Source: Cryphonectria parasitica EP155 (Eukaryota; Ascomycota; Sordariomycetes; Diaporthales; Cryphonectriaceae). From it: DNA of 64,000 nucleotides. The position numbers and the translations under genes were made by a program. Below the pieces are notes generated by a model. It worked only from the letters and a program-made list of their open reading frames with translations, did no database searches and was not told the origin of the DNA. The stretch is taken from assembly GCF_011745365.1 (NCBI RefSeq), contig NW_024468914.1, positions 3,870,228 to 3,934,227 on the forward strand, read 5' to 3'. Positions 34,663-47,812 of the stretch are shown one piece after another. Position 1 is the stretch's first letter. The number at the start of each line of letters is the position of its first letter.

Positions 34663-35658
34663 ATACTCTCTTTTTAGAAGCAGAAGAAGCAATATTCTTC
34701 TTGCTAATCTATGCAGATAAAGTTAATAGTAATCTCTTTAAGCATTACAATCATAATTGATTATAAAACTTACAGTATTTTATAAATATCATTTTCTTAG
34801 TACAAGAAGAACTTATTTAATCTGATTATACATAATACTTTTATTCTGCATAAGCTTGTATTAAGCTTTGATAATATGCTTGATATCAGCATTAGAGTTA
34901 ATTTAAGAATCTATCTCAATTATATATTAAAAGCTGAATTAGTAAAACAAGTATTAATACTGCAAGAAGAATAATAATTAATATATACTCAAATCTGATT
35001 AAGAATATCAGAATAGAAATCTTATTTATATATTACACTCTTTGATACAAGAGAAGTCTTTAGTATAGTTATACTCAGATTCTGCATAATAAATGCAGTT
35101 ACTATACTTTCTATTGAAAAAGCTCTTCATTAAGATGCATTCTAGAAAAAGCTAGTTAATATTAATCTGCTGCCTCTATACAAGTATACAAGCAGTAGCA
35201 TACTAACAGGAGTAGCAATTGCAAGAGATTAGATTATGCTAACTATAGGACTGAATAAGAAGGAAATTTACTCGCTCAGATCGAGAGAAGATGTGAATAA
35301 GATACTTGCTGAAGAGCTTCCAACCAGCTTTACACACTACAATAGAATTCAGTTTGATAAAATCCTTATTATTCAGCCTTGCAAAATAAGCAGCAAAGCC
35401 AGAGCTTAGCAATAAGTTATTTCAAAATATAATATTACTTTAAATATCTCAAGAAGCATATATTAAGCTAAGATTTCCTTTAATAATATTGAAATCTATA
35501 ATATCAAGAAAGTTAATATAAATATCCTTGAGCTAGTAATAATTACTGCTCTAAGAAAAAGGAACTGAAGAAGAAAATTAGATTCAGATCTTATTAATCT
35601 CTTGAAAAGCAGTATTTATATGCGAAGAGAAAACAGCATTAGTAACGATTCGAGACAT
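34663..35658 (-). pseudogene. B1 antisense accessory gene, exons 1-3 (5' part)
   Basis: Minus strand: ATG at 35658-35656, exon 1 to 35024, intron 1 35023-34960 (64 nt, donor GTAAGA changed to ATAAGA), exon 2 34959-34774, intron 2 34773-34709 (65 nt, GTAAGT donor and ATAG acceptor kept), exon 3 from 34708 to the B2 insertion. The same exon layout as in B2 in an independently decayed copy supports the gene model. Many RIP-type stops. The rest of exon 3 is at 22111-22349. Confidence 0.75.
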
Positions 35659-36042
35659 CTTAAGCATATTGCAAAGCTAAACAAGAAAAGATTAACAGAA
35701 GAAGAAGTTATTATATAAAGAATAAATTGAAAAGCAAGGTAAACTGAAAGAGAGATTGTTGAACAAATTGCTGAAGATTAATAAGATAGCAATGAATAAC
35801 AAATATACTCAACTGAGTTATCACACCTTCTATCCAGTCTATTGCTGAACAGCTCCTATCTAGCTAAGGATGAAGCTGTTTGCTTTATAACAAACGAAAA
35901 GCAGTAAATCACTTGAATAGTTGCTAAATAAGATAAATTAGCCATTCTATTCATACTTGCAGCTAGCTATTCTTCTTCCTTCTTCAACTTCTTTACAATT
36001 ATTTTTCTCGAGTATATATATACTCTTTTTTCTTTCTCATCA

Positions 36043-38049
36043 ATGCTGCCCCAGATCTGTATACCAACATTAGAGCAAATTATTAACTGCTCTGCTTACA
36101 TAATATTACCTTTCTCAATAAATCCTCTAGCTGAAGCTGCATTCTTCTCTACCTTTCTTTCTCAATCAACATCCTTTCAGTTCCTTGATTTTACACCTTT
36201 GCAAACTCCTCTTGCAATTGCTCATCTTCCAACAAAGCTATTCTTCCCTTTTCACTTTCCTTTCAACTCAGCAGCAATAGCCGAATTCAAGTATTCTCTA
36301 TTCCTATCTGTTCAGTATAGCTAAGAAAACTGGATAACTAAAGCTTACTACTTTCAAACTATCTTTCCCAGAGCACTATATTCAATTGAAGTAATCAAGA
36401 GTTATCCATTCTATTTCAGTCTAAGGAATGAAGAAAATCATCTGGCAGCAGGATTCGTTGAGAAGTACTTCCCAGAGTTATTCCCTTGCAAGTTGTACTT
36501 GCTTATGATCTTCAGCGCTAATCTTTTCAGATATCTTCTCGATATCTATGATCTAGTTGGATTCTTAAATGCAGAAGTCTCTTAAGATATTAGTTTGCAG
36601 CATACTGTAGCTGCCTTTCGTTATTATGCTCAGTATAATTAATAAGATATATTCTTAATGGAATATCTTTGTATTTTATTAATAGCTTATTCATCTAGCT
36701 TTTCTAATATTCTCAATAAGAAGAATCTGCTCAGATATAAAGCTAGATAGAAGTACTTATAAATTCTTCTCTCAGTCAATATAGCAACTTTAGCTTGTAT
36801 TCTATCTTAGCTTAATATAAAGACTGAAAAAGGATTTTATATTGCTATATACAAATCCAGCAATATCCTACTGGCTTATGCAAGCAAGCACTATTTAAAC
36901 AGTCAGCTTAGAAATGCTAAAGCTAATCAGGATTAGGATTTTGAGAATGTTCCAACTATGCTGCTGGATAACAATTCGAATACAGCTCTGCTCTATACAA
37001 TCGAACTATTTCGCTTTTGAATCCTGAAATCTACTGATTTCTATCAATTATCTAGTAGCTATTCAGACTAAAGGCAAGCTTTCTATCTTAATTATAGAGA
37101 AACTGCATAAAATGTGGAAGAATGAAGTGCGGAAATAGCTATAACAAGCTTGCACTGCTAAGCCTTTTCCTATAAGCTAGAATATAGCAACTATACGCAA
37201 TATCCTAATCAGCTATTAAGAAGAAATATTTTACTTCAAGAATACAAGGCTGTACAAGTAAAAGCTGATAGAGTACTGAATATAATCTATAAGCTGAATA
37301 TTACCTTCTTTATAGAAGGAGTTGCAGATTTGCCTGAACTATCTATTAAAAGCGATCTCAACAGAATAAAGAGAAACATATCAGCCTTTGCTCTGGAGAA
37401 TTTCAGAGCGAGTAGGGCACTCAGCCTAGTTCTATCAAGATAACAGTTCCGAGAGAGTACAGCTCCAGCTAGCCCAATCTTGCATTCATTAAGAGAATGT
37501 AGTATCAGCTCAGAGTTAAATCGACTCTCATCCGGAACTCTTACTAATTCTTATTCCTCTTTATCTCAAGAAATGCTTGTTAGTTCAGAACTGATAATCA
37601 ATCTGTTAATGCAGCAAACAGCTAGATCTGAATATACTACTAAAGCTTTATTGCATTAGAGACTGAGAAGCAGCAATATTATGCTTCTCAGTTTTCCTAA
37701 TAAACCTCAGAAGCTTCGTATGCTTCTATGGAATAAGCTTCATAGCCTTAACTCTATTAGGCTTTCAGTAGATTCTCCGAACTGAACAGAGTTCGATCAT
37801 GCTATCAAGATGAATATATATGAAGCGAACTGCGAAAGAATCCGTTAAGTGAGGATGCAGAATTAGAAGAGAACTGCTGCTGCTGCTGCTGCTCGAGCAG
37901 AGTTTGAAAGCAGACGGAAACAGAGAAAAGATCAGCATTAGGATCTGTTCAGATTATGCTCATATTACGAATGAACTAAAGATGGATACTAATACTTCTG
38001 CATTGATTTGAATGATAGCTTAAGCAATAGGAAGAGATATAAGAGTTGA
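36043..38049 (+). pseudogene. B1 sense accessory gene (unrecognised, 669 codons)
   Basis: A single frame can be followed from ATG 36043 to TGA 38047-38049, with about fifteen RIP-type stops and no net frameshift, so it gives the best view of the length. The first 94 codons are open (MLPQICIPTLEQIINCSAYI) and hydrophobic but lack a clear membrane segment. A TATATATATA box sits about 30 bp upstream (36012). The ATG itself may be a RIP product: B2 has ACA here, and an ancestral ACG would explain both, so the true start may differ. Ends with an Ala run and a basic segment. Function unknown. Confidence 0.65.
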
Positions 38050-38191
38050 ATTGGAGGGATAGTTTGGTTTGCAGTATTTCCTTTAGCAGTTTGTAATAAA
38101 TTCTTTATTTCTTTACTTCATTTCCCTCTGATCAGACCTAGCATACCATTGAACTTATCGCAACTTTGGAAGAAAGTTGCTAAGGGAGAAC

Positions 38192-38510
38192 TATTGTAGT
38201 GGCCAGAGTGGTAATCCGTGGGATGTGGAGTATAGTGGGTTAAGGGTTCTCATACATATAAAGAATACTACTTACTTTTCAAATTCTTTAGCTATAAGCA
38301 ACAAGGAAGCATTCTTTCTCTTCTTTTCAATTTTGAATCCTTTGGATAGGTTTAAGACAGGTTTTTCACCCTGTTCTTGTGCCCGTGTGGCCTTAGTTTG
38401 CTGTCCTCATCTGCACAGGCATGCTTGGGTTGCACGAGCCCTTGCCCATTGCTTCAGCAGCTGTTTATCCCTTTTTCTTTCGAGGGCGACGGCGCCCTAG
38501 TTCTGATTCA
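38192..38510 (+). repeat. 3' LTR of B1
   Basis: 319 bp in plus orientation, reading TATTGTAGTGGCC (TGTTGTGG mutated) to TTCTGATTCA. Preceded by the conserved hairpin (38160-38180) and polypurine tract TAAGGGAGAAC. It is directly followed by family A gag, showing that B1 had inserted in element A6. The open frames at 38177-38639 are chance. Confidence 0.9.
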
Positions 38511-39571
38511 ATATTAGCTTATCTAGCATATTCAGAATCTATGCGAATAATAGCAAGCTTAAAGCGCTATTATTATCAACTAACAAGCTTAGCTAGCTTA
38601 ATAAGCTTAGCAAGCATAGTTTATCTCTGCAATTACTAGTAGCGCTGAAAAAGCATATAAGATAGATAAGCTTGCTATATATGATAGCAATCAAAAGATG
38701 CTGTATGGATTCCTTATTTACTGCAGAGCGTATTTTCTGCATTACGAGATTCAGTTTACTAAGGAATCTGAGAAAGTTATTCTTGCAGAGATTTATCTTA
38801 AAAAGAATGCTCTCATCTAGTACAAGCTTTCTCTATATAACTACTTAAAGCATTAGAACAATTCCAATATGCATATCTAAAGTACTAAGAATATATTTAA
38901 TTCTTTTGAAAGCTTCAAGAAAGCTCTCAAGAAAACTTTTAATAATTTCAATAAAGAATGCACTATAGCTTAGCAGCTTATAAATCTCAAGCAGACTAAA
39001 TTAGCTTCTGCTTATACAATTAGATTCAAGCAACTTTTAGCGCAACTTCTATAGAAAGATAAGAATCTTATAAAGCATTATTATAAAGAACTTAAGAATA
39101 ATATTAAAGATGAAATCTCCAAATAGGATTAGCTGGAGAACTTTGCAATATTCTCTAATTAAGCTATCTGTATTAATAATCATTTATATGAATAATGAAT
39201 GAAGAAGTTCAAGAAGGAAGGAAGCTAGATTTGAAGATTTCTAGCTAATACAAGCAAGAAATTCCAAAATAAGAATAGCAATCAATATAGCAATATAGCT
39301 TAGAATAGTACTATATATGCTAGTTTCATAAAACTTAATATAGCTAATAAATAGTATAATAAGAAGAATAATATTACTTGCTATAATTGCAATAAATAAG
39401 AATATATAGCATGTAATTGCTATTAATTCTGAAAAAATAAATAGCAATTAGTTTAGAAAGAATACTAGATGAATATTGCTTAGTAATAGGAATTCAATCA
39501 ATTGAGCAAAAATATTCTCTTGGAGCAAGTATCGAACTCTGTTAATTACGGAAGTTTCAGCTGAATATTCT
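38511..39571 (+). pseudogene. A6 gag fragment 1
   Basis: Starts in the Gln-rich N-terminal region of gag and runs past the zinc knuckle (TGCTATAATTGC near 39379, Cys kept, His lost). Nearly every Gln codon is TAA or TAG. The equivalent A4 region is 55640-56715. Confidence 0.8.
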
Positions 39572-40035
39572 TGTTATAACCCATCCAACATGCAGATCAC
39601 GAAACAAGTCACAAGTAACAAGAACCAGATGTTACAATTCAACGACGAACAACCGGCAAAGATTACGTAATCCAGGGATAGGATTACAGGCTGTGGCTAA
39701 TCAGAAAGGAACCGGAGCAGTTAACGATCGGTTCTTACAATCCAAACAGTGAATCGCAACAACTAACCACCAACTCTTGCAATCCACACTGAAGAGCTGA
39801 ATATATAAGAACACATTCATTACCATTAAATAGACTCAGTACATAGCTCTTCAGTTATCAATCTAAGTATCAGATTACTCTCTACTCTGATAGCTCCAAA
39901 GGCAGTAAATACTTGCATTACTTCTTAGAACTTGTACAGTTCCGTATTAAGAACTTAACACTTTGATACCGCTCTTGTTAGCATAAATCCCTCTGTATAC
40001 TTAGGAATCTTCGGATTGCTGCAGTGCTCATTACA
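39572..40035 (+). repeat. 5' LTR of A5
   Basis: 464 bp, CGGTCC-type U3 with several motif copies lost to C-to-T changes. TATA box and R as in the family. Followed by the primer region TTTTGATAACTCTTG. Confidence 0.92.
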
Positions 40036-41551
40036 TTTTGATAACTCTTGTTCAAGAACAGTTCAGTATTATCCTTTTGAGCAATATGGAATACAATAGC
40101 TTCTCTAGGAATCTCTTCGTTCTTGCGCGCTTCTACTTAGGAAGAACTGGTTAATCAGGTATATCAGCTTATTCAGCGTATTTAGGATCTATGCAAATAA
40201 TAGCAGGCTCAGAGCGCTATTATCGCTAACCAATAAGCTCAGCTAGCTTAATAAGCTCAGCAGATGCAATCTACCTCTGCAACTACTAGTGGTGCTGAAA
40301 GAGTATATAAGATAGATAAGCTCGCTATATATAATAGCAATCAAAAGATGCTGTATAGATTTCTTACCCACTGCAGAGCATATTTCCTGCATTACGAAAC
40401 TTAGTTTATTAAGAAATCTGAGAAAATTATTCTTGCAGAAACTTGTTTTGAAAAGAATGCTCTTATCTGATACAAGCTTTCTCTATGCAACTACTTGGAG
40501 CATCAGAGCAATCCCGGCATGCAAACTCAGAGTACTAAGAATATGTTCAATTTCTTTAAAAGCTTCAAGAAAGCTTTCAAAGAAACCTTTAATAATTCTA
40601 ATGAAGAATGTATTACAGCTCAGCAGCTTATAAATCTTAAGCAAACCAAGTTAGCTTCTGCTTATATAATCAGATTCAAGCAGCTTTTAGCAAGACTTTC
40701 GTAGAAAGATAAGAATCTTATAGAATATTATTATAAGGAATTCAAGAATGATATTAAAAATGAAATCTCTAAGCAGAATTAGCTGAAGAACTTTGCAACG
40801 TTTTCCAATCAAGCTATCTGTATTAATAACTGTCTGTATGAATGATGGATGAAGAAGTTCAAGAAGGGAGAAAGCTAAACTTAGAAGTTTCCAGCTAATA
40901 TAAGCAAGAAATTTCAAAATAAGAATAGCAATCGATATAGCAGTACAGCTTAGAGCAGTATTATGTATGCTGATTCTATAAAACTCGATGCAGCTAACAA
41001 GCAGTATAGTAAGAAGAATAGTATTACTTGCTATAACTGCAACAAATAGAGATATATAGCATGCAACTGCTATCAATTCTAAAAGAATAAATAGCAACTA
41101 GTTTAGAAAGAATGCCAGATGAATGTTGCTTAGCAATAGGAATCTAATCAACTGAGCAAAAACATTCCCTCGGAGCAAGTATTAAACTCTGTTAATCACA
41201 GAAGTCTCAGCTGAACATTCTGCTATAATGATAACTGCTTAATACATCTCTTGAGTAAGAAAGATTCAGAATAGTTTCCTTAAAAATCTAAGCGCTATAG
41301 ATAGATAGCAATAGCAGGATGAGAGTGTATGCTCAGCACTTTCACGAGTAGCAACTCGGACTGCTCTGATATTGTGGAACAAAGCATTCAGGCGTTGAAA
41401 GAAGAGCTTAGCAATAACATCCTTCATCATTCCTTATTATCTATGCTAAGTACTATAACCAGGGATATGAACAAAGGATGGTATCCTTTTAATTATTAGT
41501 ATAAATATCTAAACGATACTGAAAACGTTTCTTAAGCAGCAGAAAGATTAA

Positions 41552-42006
41552 TGTTATGACTCATCCAACATGCAGGTTACAGAACAGGTTACGAGTAACA
41601 AGGACCAGGTATCAAGGACTCAACATCCTGATGAAGCATTGATTACATAACTCAGAGTTAGGGTTATGAGCACGGCTAATCAGAAAGAATAGCTTCGGAT
41701 ATGTGCTATTCAGAGCTATCAGGATAACTTGAATATGTTGCTATCTAACATATCCATACTGAAAAGCTAGATATATAAGAACACATTCATTCCCATTAGA
41801 TAGATCTCATATATAACTCTTTAGTTATCAATCTAAGTATCAGATTACTCTCTACTCTAATAGCTTCAAAAGCAGTGAATACTTGCATCGCTTATTAGAA
41901 CTTGTACGATTCTGTATTCAAGAACTTGATACTTTGACACTGCTCTTATTAGCATAAAACCTCTTATATACTTAGAAATCTTCGGATTGCTGCAATGCTC
42001 ATTACA
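41552..42006 (+). repeat. 5' LTR of A3
   Basis: 455 bp. U3 inverted repeat at 41731-41755, TATATAAG at 41772-41779, R/U5 shared with the family. Ends ATTACA next to the primer region. Confidence 0.94.
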
Positions 42007-42021
42007 TTTTGACAACTCTTG
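42007..42021 (+). other. Primer-binding region of A3, complementary to its own LTR
   Basis: TTTTGACAACTCTTG follows the 5' LTR. It lacks the TGG expected for tRNA priming, but TTGACAACT is the exact complement of AGTTGTCAA in the LTR (48790-48798 in the 3' LTR), about 50 nt downstream of the TATA box. This is the layout of self-primed elements such as Tf1 of fission yeast, where the mRNA 5' end is the primer. Present in every A copy, sometimes RIP-altered. Confidence 0.65.
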
Positions 42022-42065
42022 TTCAAGAACGGTTCAGTATTACCCCTTGAACAATACGGAATACG

Positions 42066-44165
42066 ATAGCTTCTTCAGAAATCTCTTCGTTCTCGTGCGC
42101 TCCTACTCAGGAAGAACTAGTTAATTAGGTATACCAGCTTACTTAGCGTATTCAGAATCTGCGCGAATAATAGCAAGCTCAGAGCGCCACCATCACTAAT
42201 CAGCAGGCTCAGCTAGCTCAACAGGCTCAGCAGGCGCAGTTCATCTCTGCAGTTATCAATGATGCTGAGAAAGCATACAAGATGAACAAGCCTGCTATGT
42301 ATAATAGCAACTAGAAAATGCTATATGGATTTCTTATCTACTGCAAAGTGTATTTCTTGTACTATATAACTCAGTTTATTATGAAATCTGAAAAAGTTAT
42401 CCTTGCAGGGACTCATTTCGAAAAGGATGCTCTCATCTGATACAAGCCTTTTCTATGCAACCATTTAGAGCATCAGAACAATTCCAGCGCGCATATCCAG
42501 AGAATCAAGGATATATTTGATTCTTTTGAAAGCTTCGAAAAAGCTTTCAAAGAAACCTTTGGTAATTCCAATGAAGAATGTACTACAGCTCAGCAGCTTA
42601 TGAATTTCAAGCAGATTAAATCAGCTTCTGCTTATATAGTTAGATTCAAGCAGCTCTCAGCAAGACTTCTGTAGGAAGATAAGAATCTCATGGAGCACTA
42701 TTATAAGGGATTCAAGAACAACGTTAAAGATGAAATCTCCAAACAGGATTGGCTAAAGAACTTCGCGATGTTCTTCAATCAAGCTATTCGCATCAATAAC
42801 TATCTGTATGAATAATAGATGAAGAAGTCCAAGAAGAAAGAAAGCTAGACTTGGAGATTTCCAGCTAATACGAGCAAGAAACTTCAAAACAAGAATGGCA
42901 GTCGATATAGCAGTATAGCTTAGAGCAGCACTATGCATGCTAGTTCTATGGAACTTGATGCAGCTAATAAGCAGTATAGCAAAAGGAATAGCATTACTTA
43001 TTATAATTGCAATAAATAAGAATATATTGCATATAACTGCTATCAATCCCGAAAGAACAAATAGCAACTAGTTCAGAAAGAATGCTAGATGAATATTGCT
43101 CGACAACAGGAATCCAATTAACTAAGCAAAAACATCTCCTCAGAGCAAGTATCAGATTCTATTGATTACAGAAGTCTCAGCTGGATATTCTGCTATAACA
43201 ACAACTGCTTAATATATCTCTCAAGTAAGAAAGATTCAGAATGATTCTTTCAGAAACTTAGGCATTATAAGCAGATAGTAATAGCAGAATGAGAATGTAC
43301 GCTTAGCACCCTTACGAGTAGCAACTCGGATTGCTCCGATATTGTGGAATAGAGCATTCAGGCGTTGAAAGAAGAGCTTAGCAATAATACTCTTCATCAT
43401 TCCTCGTTATCTATACCAAGTATCATAACTAGAGATATGAACAAGAGATGATATTCTCTTAATTATTAGTATGAATATCTAAACAATACTGAGAATGCTT
43501 TTCAGATAATAGAAGGATTAAGCTAGAGCAAACAATCTAGCAGCTTGCAGAAGCTTCTTGCGAACAATATGCTTAATAAGCCTAAAGGAAGATTTCCCTT
43601 TAGCATTGGGTAGAACAAGGAAATAATATGAGTTGAATATCTCATTTATGGGATAGAGCTAGAGAAGCTCTTTACCTGCACTTCCTTGCAGAACATCGAG
43701 ATACAAGAAGATGAGGATTCTCGAGTTAGCTTACTTTACAATCTATACTACAAATTAGCTTGAATCTCCTGCACCTATCATAGCTACAGAATGCATTTCT
43801 CAGACAAGATACAATACGAATAGTTTCCCGTTAGAGAATTAGAACAAATCCTTCAAGCTATTGAAGAACAGAAACTCCGCTTCAAGGAGATTCTTAATAG
43901 ACAGTATCATAATGCATACATCGGACTACCAAACGACTATTTCATGCAATGTATGAATAAGAAAATAGAATGGTAGCAGTGCAAGATGATACTCTGTATA
44001 ATTTATATTAATGACAAAGTTTGCGATTAGCATTAACGGAAGAAAGACTAGAAATAATAATAATACGAGCAAAAACAAGCTAAGAAGCTTGCTTAAGAAG
44101 CAGCGAAGCAGGCTTAGAAGGATAAGCAGTTCTTAATAAATTCAAAAGAACAGGATTGCTTGTAA
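42066..44165 (+). pseudogene. gag of A3
   Basis: 700 codons including the stop, in frame from ATA (ATG in A4) to TAA 44163-44165. Gln-rich repeats, capsid-like region, and a knuckle near 42996 whose first Cys is Tyr. Mostly CAG/CAA-derived stops. The last codons overlap the start of the pol frame, which lies -1 and contains AAATTCAAAAG in the overlap. Confidence 0.85.
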
Positions 44166-47100
44166 AGAGACTGCAGATGATTAGATTAGAATAGTTTCTA
44201 TATGAAGCTTTTAAGATAAATTATGCTTACATCAAGTTCGATATATATATTCAAGGATACAAGTACAGCGCACTATTGAATAGTAGTGCTTAAGGAAACT
44301 TTATATTCCCATACATTGTTAATCAGGCATAACTACAATAGAGATGGAAGAAACGCTCATACATTCTTAGCACTGTAGAAGAACAATCTGTTGCATACAA
44401 CTAAGAAGTAATTAATAAGAAGACTGATCATCTATCTATCTTGATCCAAGAATGTATAATCAAGGCTTCTTTTGATATTACGGATACAGTATAGCATGAG
44501 CTGATTATGAAGCTTCTATAGCTCAAAGAGCATAATTCTCGAATCGATTGAACTACTAGCCAGATCTCATGAGAACAAGCTGTACCCAGAGAGATAGTTG
44601 CAATCAACAATGCAGAATCGAAGCTAGTTATTGAAGAATACTCAGGAAAAGAGGCTTTAGACAACTTTATATACATCTTCAAGTTAGCAAAGCTAGCAGT
44701 TCAAGGAGAAGGATCTAGTGATAGGCGAACTCAAACGGTGCTAGAGTGCTAACAGATTAGCAAAACAACGGAAGCAAGACTCTTAGCAAGTTGGTTCGCT
44801 CCGGAGTAATAAAGAAAAGCTTCAGAAAGTGAATTGTAGATCTATACAGGAAAAATCTCAAAATCAGGCTCTCGAGCGCTCAGTTTGGCTCGGAGCAAAC
44901 GCTCAAAGCTCTCAAAAACGCTACTGAAAGCAACGAACGAAAAGAAGCATGCTCAACAGTATCTACTGTTCCTTCAGATAGCAGAAACAGCATAAGAACT
45001 AGAACCAATACTTGCAAACATATCATGAGAATATTATAAGTTCAAGAAACTATTCTAGGAAGAATTAGATACAGGATTATCAGAATACAGCTCGTATAAT
45101 TACGAGATCCTACTATAAGAAGAAAAACAGCTCAAATTCTTCTCTATCTACAAGCTAGATAAAGCACAACTAGAAGCACTCAAGGAGTATCTCAATGAGA
45201 ATCTTAAGAAAGGATATATATGATTATTGCAATTACTAGCAGGATATCTTATTCTGTTTGTACTCAAAAAGAATAGCAAGCTCAAGCTATGTATTGATTA
45301 TAAGCAACTCAACGATATTACGATCAAGAACTGATATCCGTTGCTACTTATCAAGAAACTACGAAATAAGCTGCAAGGAGCACAATGGTTTACAGTTCTA
45401 AACCTAAAAGGAGCTTACAATCTAATTAGAGTAAAGAAAGGAGAAGAATGGAAAACTGCTTTCAGAATACGCTATGAATACTACGAATATTTGGTTATGC
45501 TCTTTGATCTAACAAATGCTTCAGCTTCGTTTCAGGAAATAATTAATCACATCCTATGCAAGCACCTAGATCAGTTTGTTATTGCCTACCTCAATGATAT
45601 CCTTATTTACTCTCGAATATTGGAAGAACACAAGAAATATGTAGAAACAGTATTGCAAACGCTTCAGAATGCGAAGCTTCTTATGAAATCCGCAAAGAGT
45701 TACTTTCACATACAAAAAATCAACTATCTCGGATTTACGATCAAGCTGAGATGCATCAAGCTACAGAAAAACAAGATAGAAGCTATTAGGAATTAGCTAG
45801 TTTCCAGGAACATTAGGGATATTAGATCTTTTCTCAGATATATTAACTTCTATAAACAGTTTATTAAGAACTATAGCTGGATTGTATATCCCTTTACAAA
45901 TCTTACTAAAAAGAAGCAGCTCTTCGAGTAAACTCCTAAGGCATAAGAAGCTTTTGATAAGATTATTAAGCATGTTATCTCAGAACCAGTTCTGTATGAA
46001 GCAGATCCTTACAAACCCTTTGAAATTGAAACTAATGCATCAGGATATGCATTCGGAGGATAACTTGGTTAGCAAGACGACCAGGGATGTTTAAGGATTA
46101 TGAGCAACTTCTCAAAGAAGTTAAATAGCTCGGAAATCAACTATGGAATCCCTAATCAGAAACTTATAGCAATAGTGAAAGCTTTCAAGGAATAGCAATA
46201 CTATCTTATTAGCATACAATACCTGATTATAGTTCACTCAGATTACAAAAATCTAACTACATTCATAATAATTAAGATTTTGAATAAGCAATAAGTTAGA
46301 TAGGCAGAATTCCTCTTACAGTTTGACTTCAAGATTGTATACTGCAAAAGCTTAGAAAACGGATGAGTAGATGCTCTCAGCAGAAGATTAGATTATCGAG
46401 ATGCAGATTCTTCGAATATACAGAATATCTTTGCTCAAAATGAATCAGGAAATCTTATTAATGCATACAGAAAACTGAATGCTGCTCTCAGGATTAGATC
46501 CTCGGAAAGGGATTCAGAATTAATAACTCTGAACGAACAAGACAACTACATTAAGGATATATACAGCACATTAGCATATGAGCACTAGGGAGTTAGAGCA
46601 ATCTATGAATGCATCAAAAGATACTGGAATCTATCAGATCTTAGGAAAAGGATTGAGAATATTCTATAACAATGCAACAGCTGCAAGAAAAATAAGGCAG
46701 AAAGATACAAGCTTTATGAACTACTGCACCCCTTATCAGTATTTATGATTGTTTAGCAATTCATCAGTCTAGATTTTATTACTAAGCTATTTCTCTTATG
46801 AGAATCCTTAACTAAAGTGCAATATAATAGTATTCTAGTAGTAGTTTGCAGATTGAGCAAGTATGCTTATTTTCTTTCTTATAAGAAAAGCAGTATAGCA
46901 GAGAAACTCGTATATGCATTCCTCAGAACGATTATTGCTAATTACAGCATGCTAGAAGAAGTAATCTCCAACAGAGATAGAAAGTTCAACTCAAAGTTTT
47001 GAACTTCGCTTATAAAACAGCTTGGAATATACTACAGAATGTTTATAGCATTTTATCTACAAATAGATAAATAAATGGAAAGAATGAATCAAGTTATTAA

Positions 47101-47812
47101 GCAATATTTATAATACTATATCAATTAGGAACAGAATAACTGAGTTAATCTGTTGCTTCTTGCATAATTCGCTTATAATAGCATAGATATAAGCATAACA
47201 AAGAAGTTATTATTCTTCATACTCTATGAATACAATCCAATAGCTTATTACGAAGCACTGCTAGAAGCAGATATAGAAGCTGCAAATAAAAGGATTAAGA
47301 AGATTAAGAAAGTTCAGAAGAAACTCTAATTAGAACTACAATTCGTTCAAGAACGAATAGTATGATATGCAAACTCTAAGAGAATTAAGGAACCAATCCT
47401 ACAGAAGGAAGATAAGGTTTATCTACTTCGAAAAAATATTAAAATAACAAAATCTAGCAATAAACTCGATTATAAGAAGTTAGAACTATTCAAAATCTTA
47501 TAACAGATCTTTCCAATTAATTACAAATTAGCATTATCTTATAAGATGAGAATATACCCAGTTTTCCACATCTTACTGCTGGAATCAGCAGTACAGGAAA
47601 TACTAATAAACAATACAGCAGAAGTAGAAAACAATAAACCAGAGTATAAAATAGAAAAGATTCTCAAATACAGAAGTATAGATAATACAAGAGAATATCT
47701 TATCAAATGGAAAGATTATTCAGCAAGCGAAAATTCTTGAGAATCAAAGAAAAATGTTGAAAATGCTCAGAAAAAGGTAGCTGAATATTGGAAAAAGAAA
47801 GCCAGCATCTAA
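44130..47812 (+). pseudogene. pol of A3: protease-RT-RNase H-integrase-chromodomain
   Basis: Frame -1 to gag. The protease core reads LLNSSA near 44273. The RT stays open for 151 codons at 45341-45796 (FTVLNLKGAYNLIRV, ..AYLNDILIYS; YLDD altered to YLND). RNase H from about 46018 (FEIETNASGYAFG). Integrase zinc finger near 46575-46690 with CNSCKK kept; core 46817-47002 open. GPY/F-like stretch, then a chromodomain (47546-47740 open, IKWKDYSASENS). The TAA at 47810-47812 overlaps the antisense stop. Disabled by scattered RIP stops. Confidence 0.88.

Larger units (their letters stand above)
10057..38510 (+). mobile_element. Family B element B1, 5'-truncated, split by A7 and B2
   Basis: Plus-strand copy of the 12.3-kb family B. 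Its own pieces are 10057-13272 (protease, RT, RNase H, start of integrase), 20707-22349 (rest of integrase, end of the antisense gene), 34663-38191 (rest of the antisense gene, sense accessory gene) and the 3' LTR 38192-38510. Removing A7 and B2 with one copy of each target duplication restores collinearity with B2. The 5' LTR, leader and gag are missing, replaced at 10056 by an A LTR. It is much more RIP-mutated than B2, consistent with greater age. Confidence 0.9.

Noticed and set aside
44140..44165. A defined -1 slippery heptamer in the gag-pol overlap
   Set aside because: AAATTCAAAAG does not fit the X-XXY-YYZ pattern in the gag frame, so only the frame relation is claimed.
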